Of a stretch of 9,464 nt of DNA, positions 1-6,170 are shown one piece after another; position 1 is the stretch's first letter; each line of letters begins with the position of its first letter. Made by a program: the position numbers and the translations under genes. The notes below the pieces were generated by a model. The model saw nothing but the letters and a program-made list of their open reading frames with translations. It was not told where the DNA came from and made no database searches. Origin of the DNA: an uncultured Streptococcus sp. (GTDB taxonomy: Bacteria > Bacillota > Bacilli > Lactobacillales > Streptococcaceae); assembly GCA_916048115.1 (NCBI GenBank), contig CAJZGQ010000038.1, forward strand, positions 1 to 9,464. Direction: 5' to 3'.

Positions 1-22
1 AGCCCTACTCAACTGTGCGGAG

Positions 23-70
23 GTGGGACAACGAAATCGAATTCTAACGAATTACCGATTTCTGTCCCAC
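23..70. repeat. Long imperfect inverted repeat, probable dispersed intergenic element
   Basis: Seen directly: 8-bp outer arms GTGGGACA (23-30) and TGTCCCAC (63-70), 7-bp middle arms GAAATCG (33-39) and CGATTTC (56-62), and 5-bp inner arms AATTC (40-44) and GAATT (49-53). Together they give 20 base pairs with two 2-base bulges (31-32 and 54-55) and a 4-base loop (45-48). It begins 27 bases downstream of the yidD stop. No T-run follows the stem on either strand, so it is not a classical intrinsic terminator, although it could slow polymerase or protect the 3' end of the operon mRNA. The text resembles intergenic repeats I recall from viridans streptococci, and the element may include positions 1-22 and run off the window. 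That it is a repeat is an inference from memory, since the window holds only one copy. Confidence 0.6.
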
Positions 71-97
71 TCTCATTTCTGTTTATTTGCGATCGTC

Positions 98-340
98 CTA
101 TTTTGATTCTTCATTTCGCTTCAGACTAAAATGGTCTGGCAAGGGGTCCGGTCCTGCTTTGGTTCCAGGATGGCAACGTAGAATCCTCGCAATCCCCATC
201 AAGACACCTTTCACACCAAAACGTTCAATCGCTTGGATCATATAATTGGAACAGGTCGGTTGAAAGCGACAAGAAGGCGGAAATAGGGGAGAGATCCATT
301 TTTGATAGCCTCTGACCAGCGCAATCAGGATTATTTTCAT
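98..340 (-). CDS. yidD: Membrane protein insertion efficiency factor YidD
   Basis: An 80-residue YidD (UPF0161) protein, thought to assist YidC/Oxa1-dependent insertion of inner-membrane proteins while attached to the membrane by an amphipathic N-terminal segment. The family signature is clear: the hydrophobic N-terminus with the GYQKWISP stretch (11-18), then [12 protein letters not shown] (22-33) with two conserved cysteines, then ILRCHP (53-58) with a third, and the GPDP turn (63-66). Length is normal for the family. The ATG shares an ATGA with the rluB stop (4-base overlap), and no Shine-Dalgarno sequence is visible upstream, so expression probably depends on translational coupling to rluB. 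It is the last gene of the unit. In many bacteria yidD instead sits near rnpA and yidC. Its location behind rluB is, to my knowledge, the usual one in streptococci. Confidence 0.95.
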   Translation of the reverse strand: MKIILIALVRGYQKWISPLFPPSCRFQPTCSNYMIQAIERFGVKGVLMGIARILRCHPGTKAGPDPLPDHFSLKRNEESK

Positions 341-1068
341 GCTTTTTTAGATTTAGTCACTGCTAGATTGTGCAACTGGCTGATTTCTTTTTTATTCAAG
401 CGACGGTATTCACCCGGACGTAGTCCTGAGACGTCCAAATTCCCAAACTGGGTCCGGGAGAGTTTATCCACTAAAAGTCCCACCGCTTCAAACATCTTTT
501 TAACCTGGTGGTTACGCCCTTCATGAATGGTCAACTGAACCACTGAACGGTTCTTTTCGACATCCACTTTTAAAATCTCGTAAGTTGCTGGCTTGGTTTT
601 CTTTCCATCAATGGTCACCCCTCGCGTCAAGGGACGCAAGTTTTCCTTATTGGCAATCCCTTTGATACGCGCCACATAGACCTTATCAATTTCATTTCGC
701 GGGTGAATCATCTCATCTGTAAAATCACCATCATTGGTCAAAATCAAGACACCAGATGTATCCCAGTCCAAACGTCCTACTGGGTAGATGCGCTCTGGTA
801 CTTGAGATAAAAGGTCAACGACTGTTGTCCGCCCTTTATCATCCGATACACTAGAGATGACGCCACGTGGCTTATTTAAAAGATAGTAGACCTTTTCTTC
901 GTTATAGATTGGAGTCCCTTCTACTTCAACCTGATCACCGGTTTTAATGATGGTCGCTAATTCACGCACGACTTGGCCATTGACCGTCACCAAGCCTTGC
1001 TTGATCAGTTCTTCGGCCTTGCGACGACTAGCCACGCCTGCATGGGCAATATATTTGTTAATTCTCAT
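337..1068 (-). CDS. rluB: 23S rRNA pseudouridine synthase, RluB/RsuA family
   Basis: A 243-residue pseudouridine synthase. An S4 RNA-binding domain (about 2-50: [19 protein letters not shown]) precedes the RsuA/RluB/RluE/RluF-type catalytic domain. The catalytic motif GRLDWDTSG (98-106) holds the essential aspartate D101. NKPRGV (65-70), KVYVA (129-133, with the stacking tyrosine Y131) and [10 protein letters not shown] (183-192) are the other family motifs. Family knowledge makes U2605 of 23S rRNA (E. coli numbering) the likely target. RluE/RluF-like specificity cannot be excluded from sequence alone, but RluB is the usual assignment next to scpB in Firmicutes. The start overlaps the scpB end by 11 bases and has its own AGAGGAA ribosome site (about 1073-1079) inside scpB. 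The stop overlaps the yidD start (ATGA). Confidence 0.95.
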   Translation of the reverse strand: MRINKYIAHAGVASRRKAEELIKQGLVTVNGQVVRELATIIKTGDQVEVEGTPIYNEEKVYYLLNKPRGVISSVSDDKGRTTVVDLLSQVPERIYPVGRLDWDTSGVLILTNDGDFTDEMIHPRNEIDKVYVARIKGIANKENLRPLTRGVTIDGKKTKPATYEILKVDVEKNRSVVQLTIHEGRNHQVKKMFEAVGLLVDKLSRTQFGNLDVSGLRPGEYRRLNKKEISQLHNLAVTKSKKA

Positions 1069-1627
1069 CTAGTTCCTCTGTTCTCTCTGAAAATAATTGA
1101 CCTTCCTCTGGATCAATGTCCACTTCCTCAACCTTTGGTAATTCCTCCAAATGATTGATTCCCATATAATCCAAAAAATACTCCGTCGTGACATACAAAT
1201 TGGGACGCCCGAGGACTTCTTTTTTCCCATCCTCTCGGATCAGATCAAATGACAGTAGTTTGGTAATGGCACCGCTGGAATTGACACCCCGAATATCATC
1301 AACCTCCACACGGGTGATCGGTTGCTTATAAGCAATGATTGACAAGGTTTCAAGGGCAGCCCGAGACAAACTTTGGTTCATAGGCGTTCTAGAATAGTCT
1401 CGTAAAACCGAAGCGTAGTCTGCCTTTGTCACCAATTTATAACGGGAAGCTGTCTCCATCAAACAGAGACTCGTATCTGTATCCTCCTGGTATTTTTGGC
1501 TTAATTTTTCTAAACTTTGCACCACACCTGTTGGGGGTAATGAGAGAAGATCTGCGATTTGTCTGGCAGTAATTCCTTCTTCACCCGCTACAAATAAGAG
1601 TGCTTCAATTTCAGCTAATTTGCTCAT
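1058..1627 (-). CDS. scpB: Segregation and condensation protein ScpB
   Basis: A 189-residue ScpB, the winged-helix dimer (kite protein) that binds the kleisin ScpA in the Smc–ScpA–ScpB complex, which compacts and separates newly replicated chromosome origins. Two winged-helix domains are recognisable. The N-terminal one begins [17 protein letters not shown]. The C-terminal one carries the hallmark [16 protein letters not shown] (91-106), IRGVNSS (112-118) and GRPNLYVTT (140-148). The acidic tail (165-189) is poorly ordered by composition. I chose the ATG at 1627 and not an in-frame TTG at 1633, because AGGA (1634-1637) sits 6 bases before the ATG but directly abuts the TTG. The gene overlaps scpA by 17 bases and rluB by 11, which fits co-production of the complex subunits. 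Confidence 0.95.
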   Translation of the reverse strand: MSKLAEIEALLFVAGEEGITARQIADLLSLPPTGVVQSLEKLSQKYQEDTDTSLCLMETASRYKLVTKADYASVLRDYSRTPMNQSLSRAALETLSIIAYKQPITRVEVDDIRGVNSSGAITKLLSFDLIREDGKKEVLGRPNLYVTTEYFLDYMGINHLEELPKVEEVDIDPEEGQLFSERTEELDEN

Positions 1628-2330
1628 GTTCAATCCTATTTAAGTAAATTTCTCCAAAAGCCGTATCCTGTACCACTGTTACCTCTTGAATCTTGATTAA
1701 TTCAAGGGTTGCAAGAAATAAGGTAATGACCTCTTGGAGATCCGCTGCTTCTAGAAACAAGTCCTGCAAGAGAACTTGTGAACGATCGTGGAATCGGTGA
1801 CGCAGCTGGTCCATCAGATCCTCAATCTTGTATTCATCCTTGACAATGGTTGTATGGTTCTGGCGGAATTCTTCTTTTTTCTTGGTCAATAGTTTTGAGA
1901 AAGCCAAGAAGAGATCCACCGTGGTGCGATCATGAAGTAATTCGGTATCGTCATAGACCAATTCCATCTTCGGTTTCGAATAATAGAGGGCGCGCTCCTC
2001 GTGCTGCGAGGCCATCAACTCTCCTAATTGCTTGTAAGTACGGTACTCTTCCAGTTGAGAAAGGAGGTCCTGCTCTAGATCCTCTGCTTCATCCATCTCC
2101 TCTGCGACCTTAGGAAGAAGTCTACGACTCTTGATCAGAGTTAATTGACTAGCCATCAGCATGTATTCCCCTGCTACCTCTAGTTTCATCGCCTGAAGAG
2201 TCGCCAGATAAGCCAGATACTGTTCGATCACCTCAATCAAGGGGACCTCATAGATATCCATCTGGTATTTAGAGACCAAGTGGAGCAAGAGGTCCAAAGG
2301 CCCTTCAAAATCTTTAATTTTAATATCCAT
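1611..2330 (-). CDS. scpA: Segregation and condensation protein ScpA (kleisin)
   Basis: A 239-residue ScpA, the kleisin that bridges the Smc heads and carries ScpB. The N-terminal domain has the defining [12 protein letters not shown] motif (8-19) and the following helices (about 20-75) that contact the Smc neck. The acidic, helix-rich middle (76-150) is the ScpB-binding region. The C-terminal winged helix (about 190-235; [18 protein letters not shown]) contacts the Smc cap. Length and domain order are normal. The ATG overlaps the xerD-like stop by one base (TAATG), and no convincing Shine-Dalgarno is visible, so translation re-initiation by ribosomes finishing the upstream gene is likely. 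smc itself is not in the window. Confidence 0.96.
   Translation of the reverse strand: MDIKIKDFEGPLDLLLHLVSKYQMDIYEVPLIEVIEQYLAYLATLQAMKLEVAGEYMLMASQLTLIKSRRLLPKVAEEMDEAEDLEQDLLSQLEEYRTYKQLGELMASQHEERALYYSKPKMELVYDDTELLHDRTTVDLFLAFSKLLTKKKEEFRQNHTTIVKDEYKIEDLMDQLRHRFHDRSQVLLQDLFLEAADLQEVITLFLATLELIKIQEVTVVQDTAFGEIYLNRIEHEQIS
1634..1637 (-). promoter_or_regulatory. Ribosome binding site deciding the scpB start
   Basis: AGGA on the minus strand, inside the end of scpA, lies 6 bases before the ATG at 1627. The alternative TTG (1631-1633) touches it directly and would have no spacer, so the ATG is the better start. Confidence 0.7.
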
Positions 2331-3061
2331 TATTTATATTTTTCTAATGTCACCATGGTTTTTAGGCCCAATTCACGCGCAATACTAAAGAGATCCACAC
2401 CGAGTTCACGTTGTTTCAAAATATATTGCTCACGAATCGATTGTGCCGAAAGGTCTTGATTCCCTTTTTCGATCAAGAAGGCTTCTAATTGTCGGAATCC
2501 CCACTGACGGGAGTAGCATTTTCCTTTATTATCAAAGAGATAAATACCATCTAGGAAGAGTTGCACTTCATCCAGCAACGGCTCTGGAACCTTTAAAACC
2601 CGTTTTTGGCCATCTTTGCCCACTCGAATGACATGAAAGTCCAGCTGAATATCTTCGACTTTGACTTGGAGGATCTCACTTGGCAACAAGCCCATCTCCA
2701 GAATCAACAAGGCCATCAAGCGTCCCTGTGGGTTAGTTGATTCTTCCCAAAAATGGGTCAGATCCAACAATTCCCGATCATGGGTCTTGGCCGGTTGAAT
2801 TTTAGGCAATACCAAACGATGGTATTCAGAAATAAAGCGTTCTTGATACAAATAATATAAAAATTGGTTGACGGCGGATAATTTTCGTTTTTGGACCGCC
2901 GGTTTAAAATCTTTAATCGAAGCTTGGTAAATTCTCAAATTTGTGGGCGTCACTTTTCCATGGATCGACTCAATAAACTGGTCCAAATCATAGAAATAGG
3001 CTGACTGAGAATTTTCACTTAGTTCTTTTTGATCAATAAAACTTGCAATAAATTCTTTCAT
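2330..3061 (-). CDS. xerDL: Tyrosine recombinase XerD-like protein, degenerate active site
   Basis: A 243-residue protein with the two-domain layout of tyrosine recombinases: an N-terminal core-binding SAM-like domain (about 1-85) and a C-terminal catalytic fold (about 95-243). Most catalytic residues are missing. The first arginine (in GLRxSE) is leucine (GLLPSE, 124-129). The HxxR histidine is glutamine (QSIR, 207-210). The histidine/tryptophan of the LGH motif is leucine (LGL, 231-233). Only R210, a possible lysine in the GKDGQKR hairpin (148-154), and tyrosine Y242 near the C-terminus remain. This matches the streptococcal XerD-like group, which is reported not to act at the dif site; true dif recombination in streptococci uses XerS. 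Its function is unknown, and a structural or DNA-binding role is plausible from its place directly before scpA. It overlaps the CBS gene by ATGA and scpA by one base, with a weak ribosome site. Confidence 0.9.
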   Translation of the reverse strand: MKEFIASFIDQKELSENSQSAYFYDLDQFIESIHGKVTPTNLRIYQASIKDFKPAVQKRKLSAVNQFLYYLYQERFISEYHRLVLPKIQPAKTHDRELLDLTHFWEESTNPQGRLMALLILEMGLLPSEILQVKVEDIQLDFHVIRVGKDGQKRVLKVPEPLLDEVQLFLDGIYLFDNKGKCYSRQWGFRQLEAFLIEKGNQDLSAQSIREQYILKQRELGVDLFSIARELGLKTMVTLEKYK

Positions 3062-3519
3062 TTTGGAATCATCTCGTATTCATTTGAAAAATCATGCATG
3101 AGCGAATTGATGGCTTTAAGAATCGATTTCCGTGTAATAATCCCTTGGAAATACCCTTCTTCATCCACCACTGATAAGAAGGAGTCATCCACCAACTTGT
3201 GAAGGACTTCTGTCAAATTGAAGTCTAAGCCGATGACCCCGACCCCTTTTTTTGCAACGTCTACGATATCCATCGAGGCAAAAGTCTCTTCAGGAATCTC
3301 GTGTTTCAATTGATAAGATAGAATATCCGTTAGGGAGATCGTCCCCACGAACTTGCGTTCATCCGTCACTACCGGAATACGACTATAGCTAATCTGGCTC
3401 AACAACAAGACAGCATGGTCTACATTGTGGTTATCAATCAAGACCGCTAAATTTTTGGCTGGAGTTAAGAACGTCTCTTCCTGCGCCAGCAAGAAACGTT
3501 CAAATTCCTTTGCTATCAT
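3058..3519 (-). CDS. ykuL: Two-CBS-domain protein, YkuL/CbpB/DarB type
   Basis: A 153-residue stand-alone CBS-pair protein. The first CBS repeat covers about residues 18-75 (VDHAVLLLSQISYSRIPVV followed by VGTISLTDIL). The second covers about 83-140 (DFNLTEVLHKLVDDSFLSVV followed by GIITRKSILKAI). There is no fused enzyme or membrane domain. Homologues in Bacillus (DarB) and Listeria (CbpB) bind cyclic di-AMP and, in the unbound state, stimulate the (p)ppGpp synthetase Rel; DarB also acts on pyruvate carboxylase. That this streptococcal member does the same is an inference. It has a strong AAAGGAG ribosome site (about 3528-3534), an ATGA overlap with the upstream phosphodiesterase gene and another with the xerD-like gene. 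Note that pneumococcal 'CbpB' usually means an unrelated choline-binding protein. Confidence 0.88.
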   Translation of the reverse strand: MIAKEFERFLLAQEETFLTPAKNLAVLIDNHNVDHAVLLLSQISYSRIPVVTDERKFVGTISLTDILSYQLKHEIPEETFASMDIVDVAKKGVGVIGLDFNLTEVLHKLVDDSFLSVVDEEGYFQGIITRKSILKAINSLMHDFSNEYEMIPK

Positions 3520-4037
3520 CTGCTAAACTCCTTTGTCAATTCAGGATACAACTCATGCTCCCGCGTATAATACTCTACCTTGTAATTAGAATCATCTATC
3601 TCAATTTTAGCATAGAGACACTCTCGAATCAGACCGCGTGGCTGACTGATCGATCCAGGATTCACAAAGAGGGTTCTTCCTTCCTTCCAAGCATCTGGGA
3701 TATGAAGGTGGCCGTAAAGACAGATATCTGCTTCTTCCTCTTGGGCCCACAAATCCAATTTTTGAAAACTAAAATTGATCTGGAAGAGATGCCCATGGGT
3801 CTGGATGATTCGTGTTGGCCCTAGTTGGGTCACCAAGCGTTCCGGATAGCCATCATAAAAATCCATGTTTCCTTGGACAACGTGAATCCCTTCCCAGACA
3901 GGATCATCACTTTTTAGTTCAGAATCCCCATTGTGAAAGATTCCATCGACCTGGCCTAGGTATTTTTCTTTAATAGCTTCAACAATGGAACGGTCTCCAT
4001 GCGAGTCACTCATCACGATGATTGTTTGTTTTGCCAT
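3516..4037 (-). CDS. YfcE/MJ0936-family metallophosphoesterase
   Basis: A 173-residue calcineurin-like phosphodiesterase of the small single-domain YfcE/MJ0936 group. The metal-binding signature is complete: SDSHG (10-14; D11, H13), NGD (36-38; D38), GNMD (56-59; N57), THGH (80-83; H81, H83) and YGHLH (108-112; H110, H112), followed by NPGS (126-129), where the family also positions substrate. Relatives hydrolyse phosphodiesters such as bis-p-nitrophenyl phosphate with Mn2+ or Ni2+, but the natural substrate is not established, so none is claimed. The start is supported by GGAGGT (4047-4052), about 9 bases upstream and inside rdgB. The gene overlaps rdgB by 25 bases and the CBS gene by 4. Pairing of this family with rdgB is common in Firmicutes. 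Confidence 0.92.
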   Translation of the reverse strand: MAKQTIIVMSDSHGDRSIVEAIKEKYLGQVDGIFHNGDSELKSDDPVWEGIHVVQGNMDFYDGYPERLVTQLGPTRIIQTHGHLFQINFSFQKLDLWAQEEEADICLYGHLHIPDAWKEGRTLFVNPGSISQPRGLIRECLYAKIEIDDSNYKVEYYTREHELYPELTKEFSR

Positions 4038-4990
4038 GATGGAAATACCTCCAATAACTTTTTAACAGCTAAAGCACGATGCGATTGTGTATTTTTTTCT
4101 TCTAGCGTTAATTCAGCAGCAGCACGGCCCGTTTCCCCAACTAAGAAGAGAGGGTCATAGCCAAAGCCGTGTTCCCCTTTGGGCTCAAAATTAATATACC
4201 CTGGCCAATCAGCTTCAACCACCAAGCTTTCCTTGCCTGGCCTTGCAACCACCAAGGTCGTATGGAACTGGGCTGAACGGTCTTTCAAGTCAAAGACCAT
4301 GGCCAATTCGTGCAACAATTTCGCATTGTTTTCTGCATCTGTCGCACCTACTCCAGCAAAGCGAGCTGACCAAACCCCTGGTAACCCTCCTAAGATATCT
4401 ACCTTCAAACCTGAATCATCCGCTAAGACTGTTTTCCCAGTTAGCTCTGCGATGGTTTCAGCTTTTAGACGGGCATTCTCCTCAAAGGTCATCCCTGTTT
4501 CTTCGACTTCTGGAAGCTCTGGATACTGATTGAGATTTTCTACTTCAAAGCCCAGCTTTTCAAACATATTACGGAATTCTTTGGTTTTTCCCTCATTTCG
4601 AGTTGCAATAAGAATCGTATCTTTGACCTTGTCTTGACCCAAGAAGGCTTCCACATCCACCCCATCACTTGGCAAATGCAAATAGAGCAATTTCCCTTTT
4701 TCAACCAAGAGTAAGGCTCCTTGACGCTGGATAATTTCAAAAGCTCTTCCCTTGACTTCATTCAAGATTTCCGTCAAAAAGGTTAGGAAACGAAAGGCTG
4801 ATCCATAGCGCATCACCGATAGATTGAGAGGAAATCCTTCAGGATCCTTGGCAAAGAGAAGTTCCAGCTGGTCTAACAAAGTGGAAGCTTCCGCCGGAAC
4901 GTGACTAAATTGGTTGTAGTCTGCATCTTCTCCCCATTGGGCAATATACCAATCTTGGGAATCTTTGTATTCAAATAGTTTGTCACTCAT
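4013..4990 (-). CDS. rdgB: dITP/XTP pyrophosphatase RdgB with N-terminal extension
   Basis: A 325-residue HAM1/RdgB nucleoside-triphosphate pyrophosphatase, which removes deaminated purine nucleotides (dITP, ITP, XTP) before they enter DNA or RNA. The catalytic domain occupies about 124-318: [11 protein letters not shown] (129-139), [11 protein letters not shown] (168-178), [10 protein letters not shown] (189-198), WSARFAG (207-213), GFGYDPLF (275-282) and K299 with SHRA (303-306). Typical RdgB proteins are about 190-205 residues. The extra ~120 N-terminal residues (start [10 protein letters not shown], with a helical [16 protein letters not shown] stretch) match no domain I recognise but are typical of streptococci. 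I chose the ATG at 4990 because it forms ATGA with the murI stop and has GGAG 11 bases upstream. An in-frame ATG at 5029 lies deep in murI without a ribosome site. Confidence 0.94.
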   Translation of the reverse strand: MSDKLFEYKDSQDWYIAQWGEDADYNQFSHVPAEASTLLDQLELLFAKDPEGFPLNLSVMRYGSAFRFLTFLTEILNEVKGRAFEIIQRQGALLLVEKGKLLYLHLPSDGVDVEAFLGQDKVKDTILIATRNEGKTKEFRNMFEKLGFEVENLNQYPELPEVEETGMTFEENARLKAETIAELTGKTVLADDSGLKVDILGGLPGVWSARFAGVGATDAENNAKLLHELAMVFDLKDRSAQFHTTLVVARPGKESLVVEADWPGYINFEPKGEHGFGYDPLFLVGETGRAAAELTLEEKNTQSHRALAVKKLLEVFPSWQNKQSS

Positions 4991-5781
4991 AAATTTACGT
5001 GCTCCACATTCACTGAACGTTCTAGCCATTTTTCGGCAATCGCTGCAAAGCTATTGGCATTTGCAGTGGTATAAAAGCAGTGGGTCTGCTCTAAGAGTTC
5101 GCGGCTCTTATTGAGCTCAAAATAGTTTAATAAGACGGAAATATCCCGAACACACTCCGCTCCACTATCAATCAATTTGACATCCGGTCCCATCACATTT
5201 TGAATAATCGGTTTTAATAGGGGATAATGGGTACATCCCAAGACTAAGGTATCAACCTTTCCAACTAGTGGTTTTAGGGTTTCGTAAACCACCTTTTTGG
5301 TCACACTGGATGCCAACTCGTTGGATTCCACTAAAGGAACAAACTTGGGACAAGCTAAACTGGTGACTTTCATATCTGGTGCCAGACTTTGAATCTTCTC
5401 TTTATAAATTCCAGAAGAAACCGTCATCGGTGTCCCAATCACCCCAATTTTTTGATGGGTCGTTGATTTTATGGCTGCAGAAGCTCCGGGCAAAATCACT
5501 CCCAAGACAGGAATATCAAGTTTTTCCTTGACTTCTTCCCAAACCACTGCAGTCGCTGTATTACAAGCTAAAACAATCATCTTGACATTTTTGGTCAGAA
5601 GGAAGTTCACCATCTGCCAAGTATACTCGCGAATTTGGTCTGCTGGTCTAGGACCATAAGGTGCACGCGCTGAATCTCCAATATAGACGACATTTTCGTG
5701 AGGAAGCTGACGGTGCAATTCGCGGACAACAGTCAGGCCCCCTACTCCAGAATCTAAAAAACCAATCGGTCGGTTATCCAT
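4987..5781 (-). CDS. murI: Glutamate racemase
   Basis: A 264-residue glutamate racemase (also called RacE), which interconverts L- and D-glutamate in the cytoplasm to supply D-Glu for the peptidoglycan stem peptide. Motifs in order: [12 protein letters not shown] (6-17; D10, S11), [10 protein letters not shown] (34-43), LACNTAT (71-77) with catalytic C73, and LGCTHYPLL (181-189) with the second catalytic C183 and H185. Length is normal. The start is the ATG at 5781, preceded by GGAAGGAAGAG. The reading frame could begin at a TTG at 5796, but that codon lies upstream of the ribosome site and would include it. The gene follows yneF by 77 bases and shares ATGA with rdgB. It is an essential cell-wall gene heading the tightly overlapping part of the unit. 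Confidence 0.97.
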   Translation of the reverse strand: MDNRPIGFLDSGVGGLTVVRELHRQLPHENVVYIGDSARAPYGPRPADQIREYTWQMVNFLLTKNVKMIVLACNTATAVVWEEVKEKLDIPVLGVILPGASAAIKSTTHQKIGVIGTPMTVSSGIYKEKIQSLAPDMKVTSLACPKFVPLVESNELASSVTKKVVYETLKPLVGKVDTLVLGCTHYPLLKPIIQNVMGPDVKLIDSGAECVRDISVLLNYFELNKSRELLEQTHCFYTTANANSFAAIAEKWLERSVNVEHVNL

Positions 5782-5783
5782 AT

Positions 5784-5794
5784 CTCTTCCTTCC
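5784..5794 (-). promoter_or_regulatory. Ribosome binding site deciding the murI start
   Basis: The minus strand reads GGAAGGAAGAG, then AT, then the ATG at 5781, with an AGGA core 6 bases from the ATG. A TTG at 5794-5796 partly overlaps this site, so it cannot be served by it. Part of the site lies in a small possible hairpin (5788-5801), described in the findings. Confidence 0.75.
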
Positions 5795-5858
5795 AAAAGG
5801 AGGGACTAAGAAATTCCTCCAAGCCCCTCTCATTTATTATCGTGAGATTGCCCCACTC

Positions 5859-6104
5859 TTATTTTTTCTTGTTTTTCGCCATTGCTGATTTTTGTTGGCT
5901 CACAATTTGGCGATATACTTGTTGAACTTTTGCTTCGCTTGGACGTTGGCCGCTGGCACCTAAAAGCGTACGGACTGCTTCAACATTCAAACGTGGGTTT
6001 GATGCAAATTCTTTTTCAAATTGACGACGAAGCAAGAACATTCCTGCAATCATCCCACCAAAGAAAGCTAAAATAATCAACAAAATTCCTAAAAAGAGAT
6101 TCAT
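5859..6104 (-). CDS. yneF: UPF0154 membrane protein, YneF family
   Basis: An 81-residue protein of the UPF0154/YneF family. One N-terminal transmembrane helix covers about residues 3-25 ([19 protein letters not shown]), followed by a basic cytoplasmic part with the family's [10 protein letters not shown]...NPRLN stretch (24-39) and [16 protein letters not shown] (52-67), and a lysine-rich tail. The function is unknown; the family is widespread and conserved in Firmicutes. The expected topology is a short outside N-terminus with the rest in the cytoplasm, because the positive charges follow the helix. The ATG has GGAG upstream (ATCGGAGAAAATTGT then ATG). It is the first gene after the promoter at 6142-6170, and murI starts 77 bases further on without an obvious terminator between, so it probably heads the unit. 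Confidence 0.9.
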   Translation of the reverse strand: MNLFLGILLIILAFFGGMIAGMFLLRRQFEKEFASNPRLNVEAVRTLLGASGQRPSEAKVQQVYRQIVSQQKSAMAKNKKK

Positions 6105-6141
6105 ACAATTTTCTCCGATCCATTATTTTTACATAACTATC

Positions 6142-6170
6142 ATTATATCAGACAATCGCTTATTTTTCAA
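6142..6170 (-). promoter_or_regulatory. Vegetative promoter for the yneF–yidD unit
   Basis: On the minus strand, TTGAAA (6165-6170) and TATAAT (6142-6147) are separated by exactly 17 bases, and the -10 box is extended by TG (TGATATAAT). This is close to the sigma-A consensus. The -35 box lies inside the last codons of lysA. Transcription should start near 6135, giving a leader of about 30 bases before yneF. No terminator separates lysA from it, so read-through from lysA could add to expression. Confidence 0.85.

Noticed and set aside
23..70. The hairpin after yidD as an intrinsic terminator
   Set aside because: No run of Ts follows the stem on the minus strand (CTCCGCACAG) and only scattered Ts follow it on the plus strand.
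302..526. Plus-strand open frame of 74 codons over the rluB/yidD junction
   Set aside because: Antisense shadow of rluB and yidD, both of which have clear family motifs; no ribosome site or recognisable protein.
4179..4533. Two overlapping plus-strand open frames of 96 and 116 codons
   Set aside because: Both are antisense to the conserved catalytic domain of rdgB and low-complexity in composition.
4540..4761. Minus-strand 73-codon frame inside rdgB
   Set aside because: Shifted-frame shadow of rdgB; the rdgB frame is intact across the region, so no frameshift is implied.
4991..5029. Thirteen-residue N-terminal extension of rdgB from an ATG at 5029
   Set aside because: It lies inside murI with no ribosome site; the ATG at 4990 has GGAG upstream and the typical ATGA overlap.
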